A program made the translations under genes and the position numbers. Of a stretch of DNA of 64,000 bases, positions 32,064 through 43,043 are shown one piece after another. The stretch lies in the NCBI GenBank assembly GCA_031769625.1, contig JAUIMM010000519.1, forward strand, positions 7,639,501 to 7,703,500, read 5' to 3'. Every line of letters starts with the position of its first letter. Within the stretch, counting starts at the first letter, position 1. Below the pieces are notes generated by a model, which saw only the letters and a list, made by a program, of their open reading frames with translations, was not told the origin of the DNA and searched no databases. The stretch comes from Taudactylus pleione (Eukaryota > Chordata > Amphibia > Anura > Myobatrachidae).

Positions 32064-32249
32064 TAGAGATTCCCAAACACGGTCCTCGAGGTTCCCCAAC
32101 AGTTCAGGTTTTAGAGTTATCTATGGCTGAGCACAGGTGACTTTAATTAGTACCTCAGTCAATTTGATTTAACCACCTGTGTTCAACCATGGATATCTCT
32201 AAAACGTGAACTGTTGGGGAGCCTTGAGGATCGCGTTTGGGAACCTCTG
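32064..32249. mobile_element. Palindromic hAT-like MITE
   Basis: The ends TAGAGATTCCCAAAC and GTTTGGGAACCTCTG are inverted, and the interior is palindromic (CAACAGTTCAGGTTTTAGAG against its complement). The flanks ATACAGAA and CAATAGAA keep an imperfect 8-bp duplication. Relatives are at 57417-57576 and 62982-63612. Confidence 0.8.
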
Positions 32250-32339
32250 CAATAGAATATAGAAGCACTAGGAGGGCATCCAGTGTCCCCGATGGAATCT
32301 CAGAAATGAATTTTATGGTAAGTACAAAAAAAGCTAATT

Positions 32340-33480
32340 GCACCTACCTATGCTGGGGATGTCTCAAAACAGTTATGAAGGGAGGGAGTGGGCTGTAGCA
32401 GTGCAAACAAAAACTGGCATCTCTGGAGGCAAGACATGGTGGCTGCCCTAAACAGCTGTTCAGCGGAGGACCCATGACACGGATCCCCAGAGGCACCCAC
32501 AAACCTAGTGGGTCCCTGAACAATAAATAATGTAAACCTGTCTAATGACAGACCAAACTCCAGGAATAAAGATGACCTGCCCCTGAGCTCATGAACATTC
32601 AGAGAAAGAGTCCTTTCCTGACGGTCTAAAGTCCCTGGGAGTGGTACTGCAGACCCACTGCTCCCAAATCTCTGAGACTGGTATCCATAGTCACCAGAGT
32701 CCAATCCCAGGTGGTGCAGAGTTGGGCCCTGATGAGATCCCTCACATCCAGCCACCAAAGTAGGGAGAGCCAAGCAAAGTTATACTTTGCAAAACTGATG
32801 ATCCACTTGTGAGATATACGATGTGTATGCCTGACCTGTGTTTGAAGAAGTTCTTGGGAAGGGGCCTTGAGCAGGAGGTCATCCAGGTATGGAACGATGG
32901 TCACTCACAATGATCTCAGATCAGCAACAATTACAACCATAACCTAAAAACACTTGAACATGGTGGAAAGGGACAAAGCGCTGAACTGATAGTGATCTTC
33001 CCTTAATGTGAACCAAAGAAGGGCCTGATGGGATTTCCAAACAGCGATGTGAAGCTATGCATCCTTGATATCCATGGACACCAGAATCTTCCCTTGCTCC
33101 ATGCCTAAAATCAAATTCCATCTTGAATTTCTGAACCCAGAGGTGAACATTCAGGGATTTCAAATTGAGGATGTGACACACCAACCTGGCTGGCTTTGGG
33201 ACTGCAAAAAGATGTGATTAGAAGCCTGTCTTTTCTTGACCCGCCGGGACAGAGACTACAACACCTGAAGACATGAGAGATTGAAGAACCCCTCAGAGGT
33301 CCTGAATACCTGTGAAGAAGAACCACCGGGGAGGAGGGCCAATGAGGTATATATTTTACCCCATAGACCAAACAGCCTGAACCTGAAGATCTCTTTAACT
33401 AACTGTCCTGAAACTGAAAATTACCAGCTCCCACTATAGGATCTCCAATGTGGGAGGGTAACCTGTAATGCAGAAAGTTT
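32340..33480 (-). pseudogene. DIRS-like reverse transcriptase/RNase H relic
   Basis: From high to low coordinates, broken minus-strand frames show LNLKSLNVHLWVQKFKME (about 33085-33170), then IVPYLDDLLLKAPS (32859-32901), then VTMDTSLRDLGAVG (RNase H aspartate region) and LSLNVHELRG (glutamate region). The YLDDLL box with LN-x-KSLN upstream and LN-x-x-ELR downstream is the pattern of DIRS-type retrotransposons, which use a tyrosine recombinase instead of an integrase. No recombinase domain or split inverted terminal repeats are visible. Many frameshifts and stops are present. Confidence 0.7.
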
Positions 33481-34985
33481 CTTGGACCATTTGGCATCAG
33501 GACACTGGCCACCCAAGACTGGTGCCCAGAATGGGTAGTTGTCTTACTGGAAAAATAAAAGGAAAGTCCTGAGGATCCTTTAGGCTTCGATCTAGAAGAT
33601 GGAAGAAACAAAATGTCCTCCTATGCCTGCTTTGTGGCCTTGATTAAGGTCTCAATTCCCTGAACATCTCCAGGATCTTCCTCAACTGGAGAAGACAGGT
33701 CCTAATCGGAGTCATCAAGAAGGTAATCTTCAGCTTATTGTTATGAAACACCAGAGTATTTGTATAAGACCCTAGAGCCACACTACAGAGGTCTGCCTAT
33801 AACAGCCGCCCATTGTTCCCTTGGAGTAGAGTACACTCACTGATATATCTGCAGACTGGGGGGGAAGGGGGTGCTCATGGAAGAATAGTCACCTTAGCTC
33901 TCCGTCTCACAGGCTGCATAGAGTTAATTTTGCTTTACATCTAGAACAAACATAAATATTCAGGGACTGCTCCTCTTTTGTCATGAAGACCCCCAGAACT
34001 ATTACCCTTCCCATACATTGTAAAGAAGGAATAGATGGAGAGACAGACAGAACAAAGGCAGGTAAAGAAGCAAAATAGTCTCTATAAATATAAGGAGGGA
34101 ACATACACCCCAGTCACAATTCACAAAGAAACTAGAGAACTGTGGAAATAATACTCTGATGGTAATATAGAAGGATATGAGAAGTTGACCAGCCTGTTCT
34201 GACATCGACCCTGAGGACAGCTGTAGTGGAGATGCTGTAATGTTGGCCTTCCCTTTCAGTGTGAGACAGGAAAAAGTTGGCAGGCTATTTGCGTGGAACA
34301 GCGTGACAGATGAAGAATACTAGGATTTTCCTCCCCTAAGGGACTGGCAACAGAAGGCATCAAATACTTCCTGAGCCCTCTTGTCACCTAGCAAAGGTTG
34401 CCCGAAGTGACTGACACTAGCCCCATCCCCTGCCCATAATGGTGGCATCTGTAATGGAAAAACATTGCCATACAGTATCTACTGGCCTGCCTTGTATCCA
34501 GTGCCCAAGTATTGCAACCGAATCCTAGCAGGGACCAAACTTCCTGATGTAGGAAGAGTCCCATTCACTAGAGTTGGAAGAGACTGGGCAAACGGAGGTA
34601 CATCTCCACTGCTTCCTAGTTGTATCCAGTCGTAAGATGGGGCCATACTTACCACCACTGATGTCTACATTTTGCAGTTTGAGTTGCCGCTGCATGGGAC
34701 AGAGACGCTCAGGCAACCCAGACACAAGCTGTGGGCTATGGGGAGTCCCTCCAGAATTATCCCACGGTACAGGCAGACCCCATGGCAAAGTTTGCCCCTG
34801 GAACAAAAATAAGTAAAATAAAAAAACTCTCAGGTTACAAGCAACCTGTAAATATAAAAAGTGGTTGTCTTTTACGGGCACTTGGAAACACTGAGGTCTT
34901 TTGGCCTTACACAATATAGAGGGGGGAGGGCTCCATTTAAAAACCGTTTTAAAGTGTAAGGCTCCAAACATCATCTATTCTTCAT
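33481..34985. other. Possible upstream part of the DIRS relic
   Basis: Weak minus-strand frames continue, but I recognise no Gag or other domain. Confidence 0.35.
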
Positions 34986-36055
34986 GTTTCAGTGTCCCCC
35001 AGTGGAAGAATGACAAATAAAAGTTACTCAACACCAGGTTTTACATTCTATCCTTCTGAAGGATAGAATTCTATACTTGATAGAACACAATACAAGCAAT
35101 CCTAAATTCATCAATACCATTTGAATCATCCTACAGGGATCACATAAATCGATTAGGCTATCTAGATTATAAACTATGACATTGTACACAACTTTAGGTC
35201 CTTTTTATAAAGAACCACAATGGGTGGCTGAAGTTGGCATTCAAAACCTTAAAGGTTGTCTATACCAGAGACCTCATGTAAAAATGAATATGGCTTGTCT
35301 CTTATCAGAAGTGAAGCTGAAATTCACACACCAATACTATATTTTGATATCCATAATGATCAGTGTTCAAATACATTTTTATTATTGTAACACTAGTTCT
35401 GTTCAAATATATCTGCTGGATTTGTATATATTAGATCTCTGAAACCATAGGTTCCAACAGTGTCTGCTGTGTGATGCTGGTGCAAACAGTCAAGGCTTTA
35501 AAAATAAAAAAAATGAAATACATATAAAATAATATAAAGGACGGAGGGGCATATTTATCTACTTTCACATACAGGTCCATAAAATTAGCATTCCACAGCT
35601 TCGCACTTCACTGCAATTTGTAATGCTTTTCAGGGGAGATGCATCAAGAATGAGATGCAGGGAAACGGCCTCCTACAGTATAATAGCCTTTGACACCAAT
35701 GCTACGTGATCACTTTATTTATGGTTTTGTACTAGGCTGAGCCACTGCACATGAGCGGCAGGCGTATGCACTAATCAGCAGAGAAGGAACATTTTAAAAT
35801 GTAGCCCATAAGCTACAATTAGGTAACACCATCTGAAGATGCCGTTAGAAAATGGGGCCAAGCTCCAAAAAGCTAAGCTATCCAGAGCTTGGCAAATGGG
35901 ACATTTTTCACAATCCCCATAGAAACCTATAGAGACTGTATTTGCAACCTTAAAGAGGAGGAACGGAGCAAATATCTCCGATGCCTACTGTTGTACTCCC
36001 TTAATTTTACCAGATGCTCAAAAATTCAGCAATTTTCCCTAAAACAACTGAGTTA
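34986..36055. other. AT-rich non-coding DNA
   Basis: TTCTATCCTTCTGAAGGATAGAA at 35047-35069 is a perfect short palindrome. Nothing else stands out. Confidence 0.5.
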
Positions 36056-36057
36056 CC

Positions 36058-36385
36058 CCTAATGCAAGTGATTTCAGGGCACACTTACCTACCTGGCATA
36101 CTTTTCCCCAATGCAAGTGATTTCAGGGCACACTTACCTACCTGGCATACTTGGTGGAAATGCAAGTGGTTATAGGGCGCATTTACCTACCTGGTATAAC
36201 TAACCCCAATGCAAGGGGTTTCAGGCACACTTACCAACCTGGCATACTTACCTGCTGTGCATGTGCTTACAGGGCACACTTACCTACATGGCATACTTAC
36301 TCCCAATGCAAGTAGTTACAGGACATACTTACCTTCCAGGCATACTTACCTGCCCTGCATGTGTTTACAGGCACATTTACCTCAT
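36058..36385 (+). repeat. 49-bp tandem repeat
   Basis: The unit CAATGCAAGTGATTTCAGGG, followed by CACACTTACCTACCTGGCAT, recurs about seven times with a period near 49 bp. The later units are increasingly diverged. Confidence 0.85.
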
Positions 36386-37345
36386 CCTACCATTGCCTTA
36401 ATTCTACCAGAGGCACTGGGCGGAATGTAGTAAAGATAAAAATGCGGTAAAACCCCCGAAAATGCTGGAAAATACTGTTTTAGGGGTTTTTACAGCATAC
36501 CCCGCATGCACTAAGCACCTGGAATGCAATGCATTTTGGTGCTTTATCCCGATGGATAACAGCACCTTCAGGTGGCGTTACCCAATAGAAGCCTATGGGC
36601 TTCTTATTGGGACGCTCCCCCTTGGGGGGGATCTGATCGGATCCAGAGGGACTTCTGGGTGTTAAACCCGAAAGTCCCTCTGCCTAGCAGCATCGCAAAG
36701 GACGGCTCTTATCGAAAGAGCTGTACTTTGCAAAATTCTTGCTACATACAGCGGTAATGAACCGCGCTATGTACCCGAAGTCAGAGGGGATGTACTGCAT
36801 CGCGTAAGTGATGCTTAGTACATCCCACCCACTGGGTAGTATCTCTCCTGGTCACTGTGCCTTGGAGCCCGCCCCATGCCCACCTGCATATGGCACCAGA
36901 AGATTCTTATTAAAAAAAAAAGAGAGAATTTAGCTGCTAAAAAACAGAAAAGGGAGTAGAACAATCTACTGTAGGCATAGACAGACGTTTTGACCAGAGC
37001 AAATTGTTGTAACCTAAGACCGCTTTATATATATATGGTCACACTCACTGGAATCTCACCAGATCCTGCATATCGCATAAAGCCCAAGGATTAAAGAGTG
37101 GTATTAGTACAAATGACAGCTTTAGAGATAAGCAGCGGAATAATAGTGTAGATTAGGAGAGTGTGAGCAGAAAATAAATGTACAAGGGAGAGAGACACAT
37201 TGGTTAGTTTGTACGGAATCGATATGATATGCCGGCTGCCGCATGGCCGGGAGTTCGAGTCCCGGCAGCGGCAGCCCGACAAAACAGCAGAGCCCGGCAG
37301 CGGAAGCCCGACAGTGCTGGAAATCCCGATCGTGGTGAGGTAAGT
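36386..37345. other. Non-coding DNA
   Basis: No gene is seen. 36480-36840 is moderately GC-rich with short inverted motifs and may be a decayed transposon. Confidence 0.4.
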
Positions 37346-37625
37346 ATGAACTAATCTAACCTAACCCCCCTAACCCTCCTTAGGGGTGCCTAACCCTAAC
37401 CTCCCCCCCTGTGCCTAACCCTAATCCCCCCTCTAAGTGCCTAACCCTAACCCCCCCCCCTTTCCCACTGCCTAAACCTAAGTCCCCCGGGGGGGTGCCT
37501 AACCCTAAGTCCCCCCCGGGGGTGCCTAACCCTCCTTCCCCCTAGCCTAACCCTCCCGGGGGGGTGCCTAACCCTAAGTCCCCCCCCCCGGGTGCCCTAA
37601 ACCTAACTCTCCCCGTGGCTGTCCG
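37346..37625 (+). repeat. CCTAAC-rich tract (telomere-like, interrupted)
   Basis: TGCCTAACCCTAACC-type units recur about ten times, separated by poly-C and CCCGGGGGG runs. The core is close to the vertebrate telomere complement (CCCTAA)n but is not a clean array. Confidence 0.8.
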
Positions 37626-38044
37626 CTCGCGGCGCCCGGCGTCCGCTCGATTGGGATGCCGGGCGCCTGTCTCCCGGCGTCGGGGAAATGAGCGGCATCT
37701 AGATATAGACGCCGGTCATTTATCCCACGGCGTGATAAAGCAGTCGGGAAGCCGGCTGCCGGGATTCCAGCAGCCGTCTTTCCGATTGTATACCGTTAAT
37801 ACATGGTCAGTTAATACTCAGATTTATTTTGTCAATAAATGCTTTATTTTTATTCAATGTGTAAATTATAATTAATACATTTTTGATAATAAGTGATGTA
37901 TATTATATCAGTACATGATTGGATTGTTAGTATAATATAATCAGTGCACCATTTAACTGTTTTTACTCTTGAAATTACTATATTTATTCATTAAATTGTT
38001 GTTAGTCAGCCCATCAAAGAGTGAAACATTGTCAGTCAACAAAA
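37626..38044. other. GC-rich inverted patch then AT-rich DNA
   Basis: 37630-37790 contains GCCGGGCGCC, GCCGGCTGCCGGGATTCC and their near complements, probably part of an old fold-back element that includes the CCTAAC tract. After 37800 the sequence is AT-rich. Confidence 0.4.
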
Positions 38045-38870
38045 CTTATTTAGGGAATACATACATTTACTTACTGATATTATTTAGTCTATAAACAACA
38101 ATCCTTATGTAGGGAATACATACATTTACTTATTGATATTATTTAGTTTATAAACAACAATCCTTATGTAGGGAATACATACATTTACTTATTGATATTA
38201 TTTAGTTTATAAACAACAATCCTCATGTAGGGAATACATACATTTACTTACTGATATTATTTAGTTTATAAACAACAATTCTTATTTAGGGAATACATAC
38301 ATTTACTTATTGATATTATTTAGTTTATAAACAACAATCCTTATTTAGGGAATACATACATTTACTTACTGATATTATTTAGTATATAAACAACAATCCT
38401 TATTTAGGGAATACATACATTTACTTATTGATATTATTTAGTTTATAAACAACAATCCTTATGTAGGGAATACATACATTTACTTACTGATATTATTTAG
38501 TATATAAACAACAATCCTTATTTAGGGAATGCATACATTTACTTATTGATATTATTTAGTTTATAAACAACAATCCTTATTTAGGGAATACATACATTTA
38601 CTTACTGATATTATTTAGTTTATAAACAACAATCCTTATTTAGGGAATGCATACATTTACTTACTGATATTATTTAGTTTATAAACAACAATCCTTATTT
38701 AGGGAATACATACATTTACGTATTGATATTATTTAGTTTATAAACAACAATCCTTATATAGGGAATACATACATTTACGTATTGATATTATTTAGTTTAT
38801 AAACAACAATCCTTATATAGGGAATACATACATGTACTTACTGATATTATTTAGTTTTTTAAACAATAGT
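38045..38870 (+). repeat. 59-bp satellite array, about 14 copies
   Basis: TAGGGAATACATACATTTAC recurs every 59 bp from 38051 to about 38817. Units are 95% or more identical, with variants such as TTATGT/TTATTT and TTACTTA/TTACGTA shared between neighbours. Confidence 0.95.
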
Positions 38871-39214
38871 TTGCTTACTGGAGATACACAGCTGTCAGTG
38901 TCACAGCTTTGGAAAACCAAAGTCACTAAACTGCGCTGGAAAGCAAAAGCCGCTAAACCACTATACTGCTGTGCAATCTGCATCCCAGTCAGTCTCGCTA
39001 TGAGAGACCCCCTGTGCCCAGCCCACCATGTTACCACCCCCACATACCTAACATTAGGCATAACTTCAGGAGGTACTTACTGTAAAGTATGTACTGTGTG
39101 GAGTAACAGCATTTAGACTATATTCTCCCCTTTAGTGATTGCTTTGTTGGTAAAACGCATTTGTCACTATTGCATCTGCTTACAGTCACAGGATTTAGTT
39201 GTGTCTGTAATTTT

Positions 39215-39387
39215 GGGGGAGATGTATCAAAGCTTGGAGAGAGATAAAGTACCAATCAATCAGCTTCTGTCATTTTACAAACAGCCTGTGAATTGGCAGT
39301 TAGGAGCTGATTGGTTGGAGCTTTATCTCTCTCCGAGGCTTAGTACATAGATCTTTATATCTCTGCAAGGTTTGATACATCTCCCTC
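39215..39387. mobile_element. Palindromic MITE (GGGGGAGATGTATCAAA ends)
   Basis: The ends GGGGGAGATGTATCAAAGC and TTTGATACATCTCCCTC are inverted. The interior is palindromic (AATCAGCT...AGCTGATTGGTTGG). TTT flanks both sides as a 3-bp duplication. Confidence 0.8.
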
Positions 39388-39599
39388 TTTGTATTACAGG
39401 CTAGTTTCATTATTCTGTACACTGCAGCAATCCCTCTGCATTTGCTCAGTCATGTGTGATAGTATGCTCATGGCTTCACATATAATGCAGCAGCTTCTCC
39501 TGTATGATGTTTGTACACTTTGTTCATGTTTCATACATTCTGCATGTTTATATATCTGCATAGCATGAAGTGCATATTGTGTAACTACATGTATTCATT

Positions 39600-39930
39600 G
39601 TTGTCTAGTTTTACCATTATGCCATCCTATCACTACAATAAACACCATTCTGCATGTGTTCTTCATTGTTGTCTAGTTTTACCATTTTGCAATCCTATCA
39701 CTACAAATAAACCCCATTCTGCAGATTGTCACATCTAGTTTGTATTATTTGGAAGTAGGAGCGGTGTAGTCTGTCTGTCAGACTATGCACAGGCCATATG
39801 GAGGTCTATAGAGATTACAGGGCACAGCGGAGCTGATTCTGAGGTAGACACAGCAGCAGACCCTTTTCCATCTGGCAGCAGCTGCCTGCTTACTACAGTT
39901 TGGTAAGGTGAGAATCCGGCTGTGTATACT
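39600..39930 (+). repeat. LTR-like repeat shared with 8800-9200
   Basis: It carries a 70-bp direct duplication (TGTCTAGTTTTACCATT...ACTACAAATAAA, at 39600 and 39670). It then has ACCCCATTCTGCAGATTGTC and GCACAGGCCATATGGAGG, in the same order as at 8800-8920. AATAAA motifs are present. It may be a solo LTR. Confidence 0.4.
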
Positions 39931-40168
39931 AAAAATCTGTGTGACTGCATGTGAAAGCCTCTCCTGCCCACTATTCTAATGTCCGCAGCCTTCATCATTA
40001 GTATCCGACAGCCCCGTTTTGATTGCAAAACCAGTCGTCCCATCCCCGTCCGCATACTGCCAACGAGCTCTGACATCTGCCGATAGGCCCTGGACACTCC
40101 CATGAGACAGACCAGTTCCAATGCGATTGCACCATTGCCGCCCAGTTACCTTCCAGGAACACTCATAG

Positions 40169-40479
40169 GAGGGGTATTCAATCTGGCTAAATGCCACGCT
40201 GGAGGAATTCCATTAGCGGGATTACCCTGCATGCAAGTCCTGCAGTCGGACTGATGAGCTGCTAGGTAAAGTCAGCGTAAAAAACACAAAATCGGGTTCG
40301 CGCATGGGGAAGAACCCCCATTGATTCTGCAGTTTACATGTAATTATTGGGTTTCCGAGCCTGAATCATGATTTTTTTTTTGTCACAGGAAAAAGGCTAA
40401 TTGAATAGCCTTGCCCTCGCCTTTGGCATTTTTGGCGCCAGTTATTCGTGGGGTAAACCCCTCGGCTAATTGAATACTC
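40169..40479. mobile_element. Inverted-repeat element with TATTCAAT ends
   Basis: The ends GGAGGGGTATTCAATC and CTAATTGAATACTCC are inverted. CTCATAG flanks both sides (40162-40168 and 40480-40486), a 7-8 bp duplication compatible with hAT. Confidence 0.65.
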
Positions 40480-40486
40480 CTCATAG

Positions 40487-41045
40487 TGTGGTCTGCCGAC
40501 AGAGGGATCAGTCCATATGCACTAGCAAACTCCGTTCATTTCTTCTTTGGCGTATGCGCAGTAAACTGAAATTTATCAGAACATCAGTATTTCCGCTTGG
40601 GTCCTGAGTCAGAATCAGCCCCACAGAGAGCAGCCTCTTTTCCATCTGATATTTCTTCCCTCCAACCCCTTGTTTTTTCAATTTTGACATTTGTTTCTTT
40701 GTTGCAGGTAAGTGGGGTCGTTTTTTTGGTTGTATCCACTCTCCCCCATATTATCCTTTGGCACCCTAATGCATATGGCAGCTGACATTTGTACATTATT
40801 TTGTTGTTATAATTAAAAATGACCAAATTAAACACCATTCTTGTGTCTGTCTCGTTGTATAAGTGATTAGTTTTATTCATATACTTTATAAGGTTTCTAG
40901 TATCATGCCGGAAGCCAAGCCATCATCAGCTGTTAAGGCATTTAATAAATAAATAATTATAATAGTGTCCTCAACTTTTTTAGCTGGATATAAAGCCAAA
41001 TTATATACCGGGCACTATTGTTCTCTTCCCTGTTTCACAAATTCC
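40487..41045. other. Non-coding DNA
   Basis: Nothing recognised. Confidence 0.5.
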
Positions 41046-41049
41046 CATC

Positions 41050-41190
41050 AGTATTATTATTATCCCTTATTTATATGGTGCCACAAAGGTCCCGCAGCGC
41101 CTTACACAGTACATAAATGAGCACACAAGAAAAACAGTTAATAGTAATACAAAACAATGCAGGATATGGACATGGTTTATAAACATAGCT
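41050..41190 (-). repeat. Conserved retroposon tail (ATT)n/ATATGGTGCCAC type
   Basis: TATTATTATTATCCCTTATTTATATGG followed by GCAGCGCCTTACACAGTACAT (in two parts) is a widespread vertebrate SINE/LINE 3' tail pattern with an (AAT)n end. It is read here in minus orientation. The family name is not certain. Confidence 0.5.
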
Positions 41191-42529
41191 GCGTAACGCA
41201 AGCAGCAGGGCGCCAGTAACCAAGTGTTAGGTGACAATTGGGGAGTTAGGAGTAAAAGATACAATGAGTAGGGGGAGGTGAAGCATGTGAGGAATGAGGG
41301 CCCTGCTTGTGGGGGAGAGGCAGACAGACAGGGGTGACACAGATGGGGTAGATGGTGAGGTAGGAGCATGGAGCAGTGGGTTAGGATATATGCTGTGGAA
41401 CGTGTGTGTATACGATGACCAGATGTATGAAGAATTTAAGTTTAACATAACATCTATCTCTATGACAGAAAATAGATTTTGTTTGTGTTATTTACTTGAG
41501 AGATGTACAATATGAAGTTGTAGTGCTTTAATTTTTGTGTGTTCCAGTTTAGCATCTAAATACATCCGGCTAAAAATGCAGCTATTATGGTATTGTCCCA
41601 CCATCCTAATACAGTAGTGAATGCTTTAGTCCCAGCTGCTGGGTGCTATGCCATGTTCCTGTGAGTGGGTGCATCTCACATGCTAGACCCACCCACAAAA
41701 AGGTGCAGCCATGCCCAACATGCTGTGGTTCCACAGGATGTTGCTCTATCCGAGCCCAGAATTTATCTTGCCAGCCCTGGAGGTGACAGGCAGAACCAGG
41801 ACGGAATGGGGCTTAGTGGTGGGGTAACAAGCCCAGGTCGGGAGGGAGGTGGTTGAGAGTGGAGGAACAGGAAAGGTGGGGGAAAGAAGCAGAGGGTTGG
41901 AAAGCAGACTGATGAGAGAAAAAAGGGGAACAGCAAGTGGAGAAGAAAAGATGGGAAGGATAGGGATGGATAAAGTAGAGGATTATGTGGACACTGAATA
42001 AGGGGGGTGTTTGAAGTAAGAGTGCTCATGCTGTGGACAAGGTATTAAGCAAGATGAAAACTGGAGTGGAGGCTGTGTGATGAACAGACAGTGTGGATAA
42101 AAGCTGTTAAATGTTCAAAAAAGTAAAAGAACAGTGCTGCTAATGTATGAGCGCAGCTCCGAAAGTGAAATATAAAGAGAGGTATGTGAGTAGTGGGTGC
42201 AGGAATTAGTTATTATAATAAAAAATGTTTAAAGTGAACAGATGCGATGCAATGGAAAAAGGCAATACAGTACAAGCAGGATGTTCAGTAGTATGAAGGC
42301 AAAAATTACAATGTACAGAGCCGATCTAGTCAGAAGTGTTTTGAACAACAAAGATCAATCAACAAGAGCAGCACACAGATAGGGGAGTACTTGCAATGTC
42401 CAAGCAGTGAGTGCAGTAAGGAGTTTCCTGGATATGCATATAGTAGCTGATGGTGAATTTGGTAATTCACATAAGTATGTTGCTTGTTGTCATTCAAAAA
42501 GTGTTCTGGTTTTGAGGATGTTTTCCCTC
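41191..42529. other. Purine-rich non-coding DNA
   Basis: 41220-42010 is strongly purine-rich on the + strand (runs of AG, GGGGGAG, GAGG). It may belong to the retroposon whose tail is at 41050-41190. Open frames here are compositional. Confidence 0.4.
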
Positions 42530-42640
42530 AGTTTTCCTCCAGATTAACTCCGGCGTATCTCCGTCTTAGTTATCAATCTAAAACTAACTAATGCAGCCTA
42601 TGTCTATGCAGCCTTACTGATCACTAATAACTAAGGTTAC
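42530..42640 (+). repeat. Paralogous empty site of the second hairpin insertion
   Basis: CTTAGTTATCAA...CTAATGCAGCCTATGTCTATGCAGCCTTACTGATCACTAAT matches the DNA on both sides of the insertion (42960-43043 joined to 44738-44772) with a single uninterrupted target segment. Confidence 0.75.
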
Positions 42641-43028
42641 CAACATGTCTCTGTGTGCTCACTGATTGGGACCCCACCCCCTGTTCTCAACACACTAAAA
42701 TGGGATGCAATAAAGTCTAAGATAAACAATTTGTGAGAAGGGGTAGAACACAGATTCACAGTAAATTCCAAACTTCCTTTATAGAAAATGCTCCTAATAT
42801 AAAAGTGGAGACAAATTATATAAATTATTTTTCAAAGCTGGGATTATGCATTCAGTATAACAGCATCTTATGGGAGCAGTGGTGCAATTTACCTGCAAGA
42901 GAGAAAGAGAAGTCACGTCAGTCTTTGCATGGTGTGCATATGGCTAACAAGATTTCCAGCGTAACTCTATCTTAGTTATCAAATTGTAATTACACTTATA
43001 ATCTAACACTTTGAATCTATAGCTAATG

Positions 43029-43043
43029 CAGTCTATGTCTTTG
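43029..43043. repeat. 15-bp target-site duplication (left)
   Basis: CAGTCTATGTCTTTG, repeated exactly at 44738-44752. Confidence 0.92.

Noticed and set aside
37200..37285. tRNA-like B box (GGGAGTTCGAGTCCCGGC)
   Set aside because: No matching A box, acceptor stem or anticodon arm could be folded around it. The pairing belongs to the GCCGG-rich inverted repeat.
41227..42029. Proline/serine/leucine-rich minus-strand frames
   Set aside because: They are the complement of a purine-rich tract, so low-complexity translation is expected.
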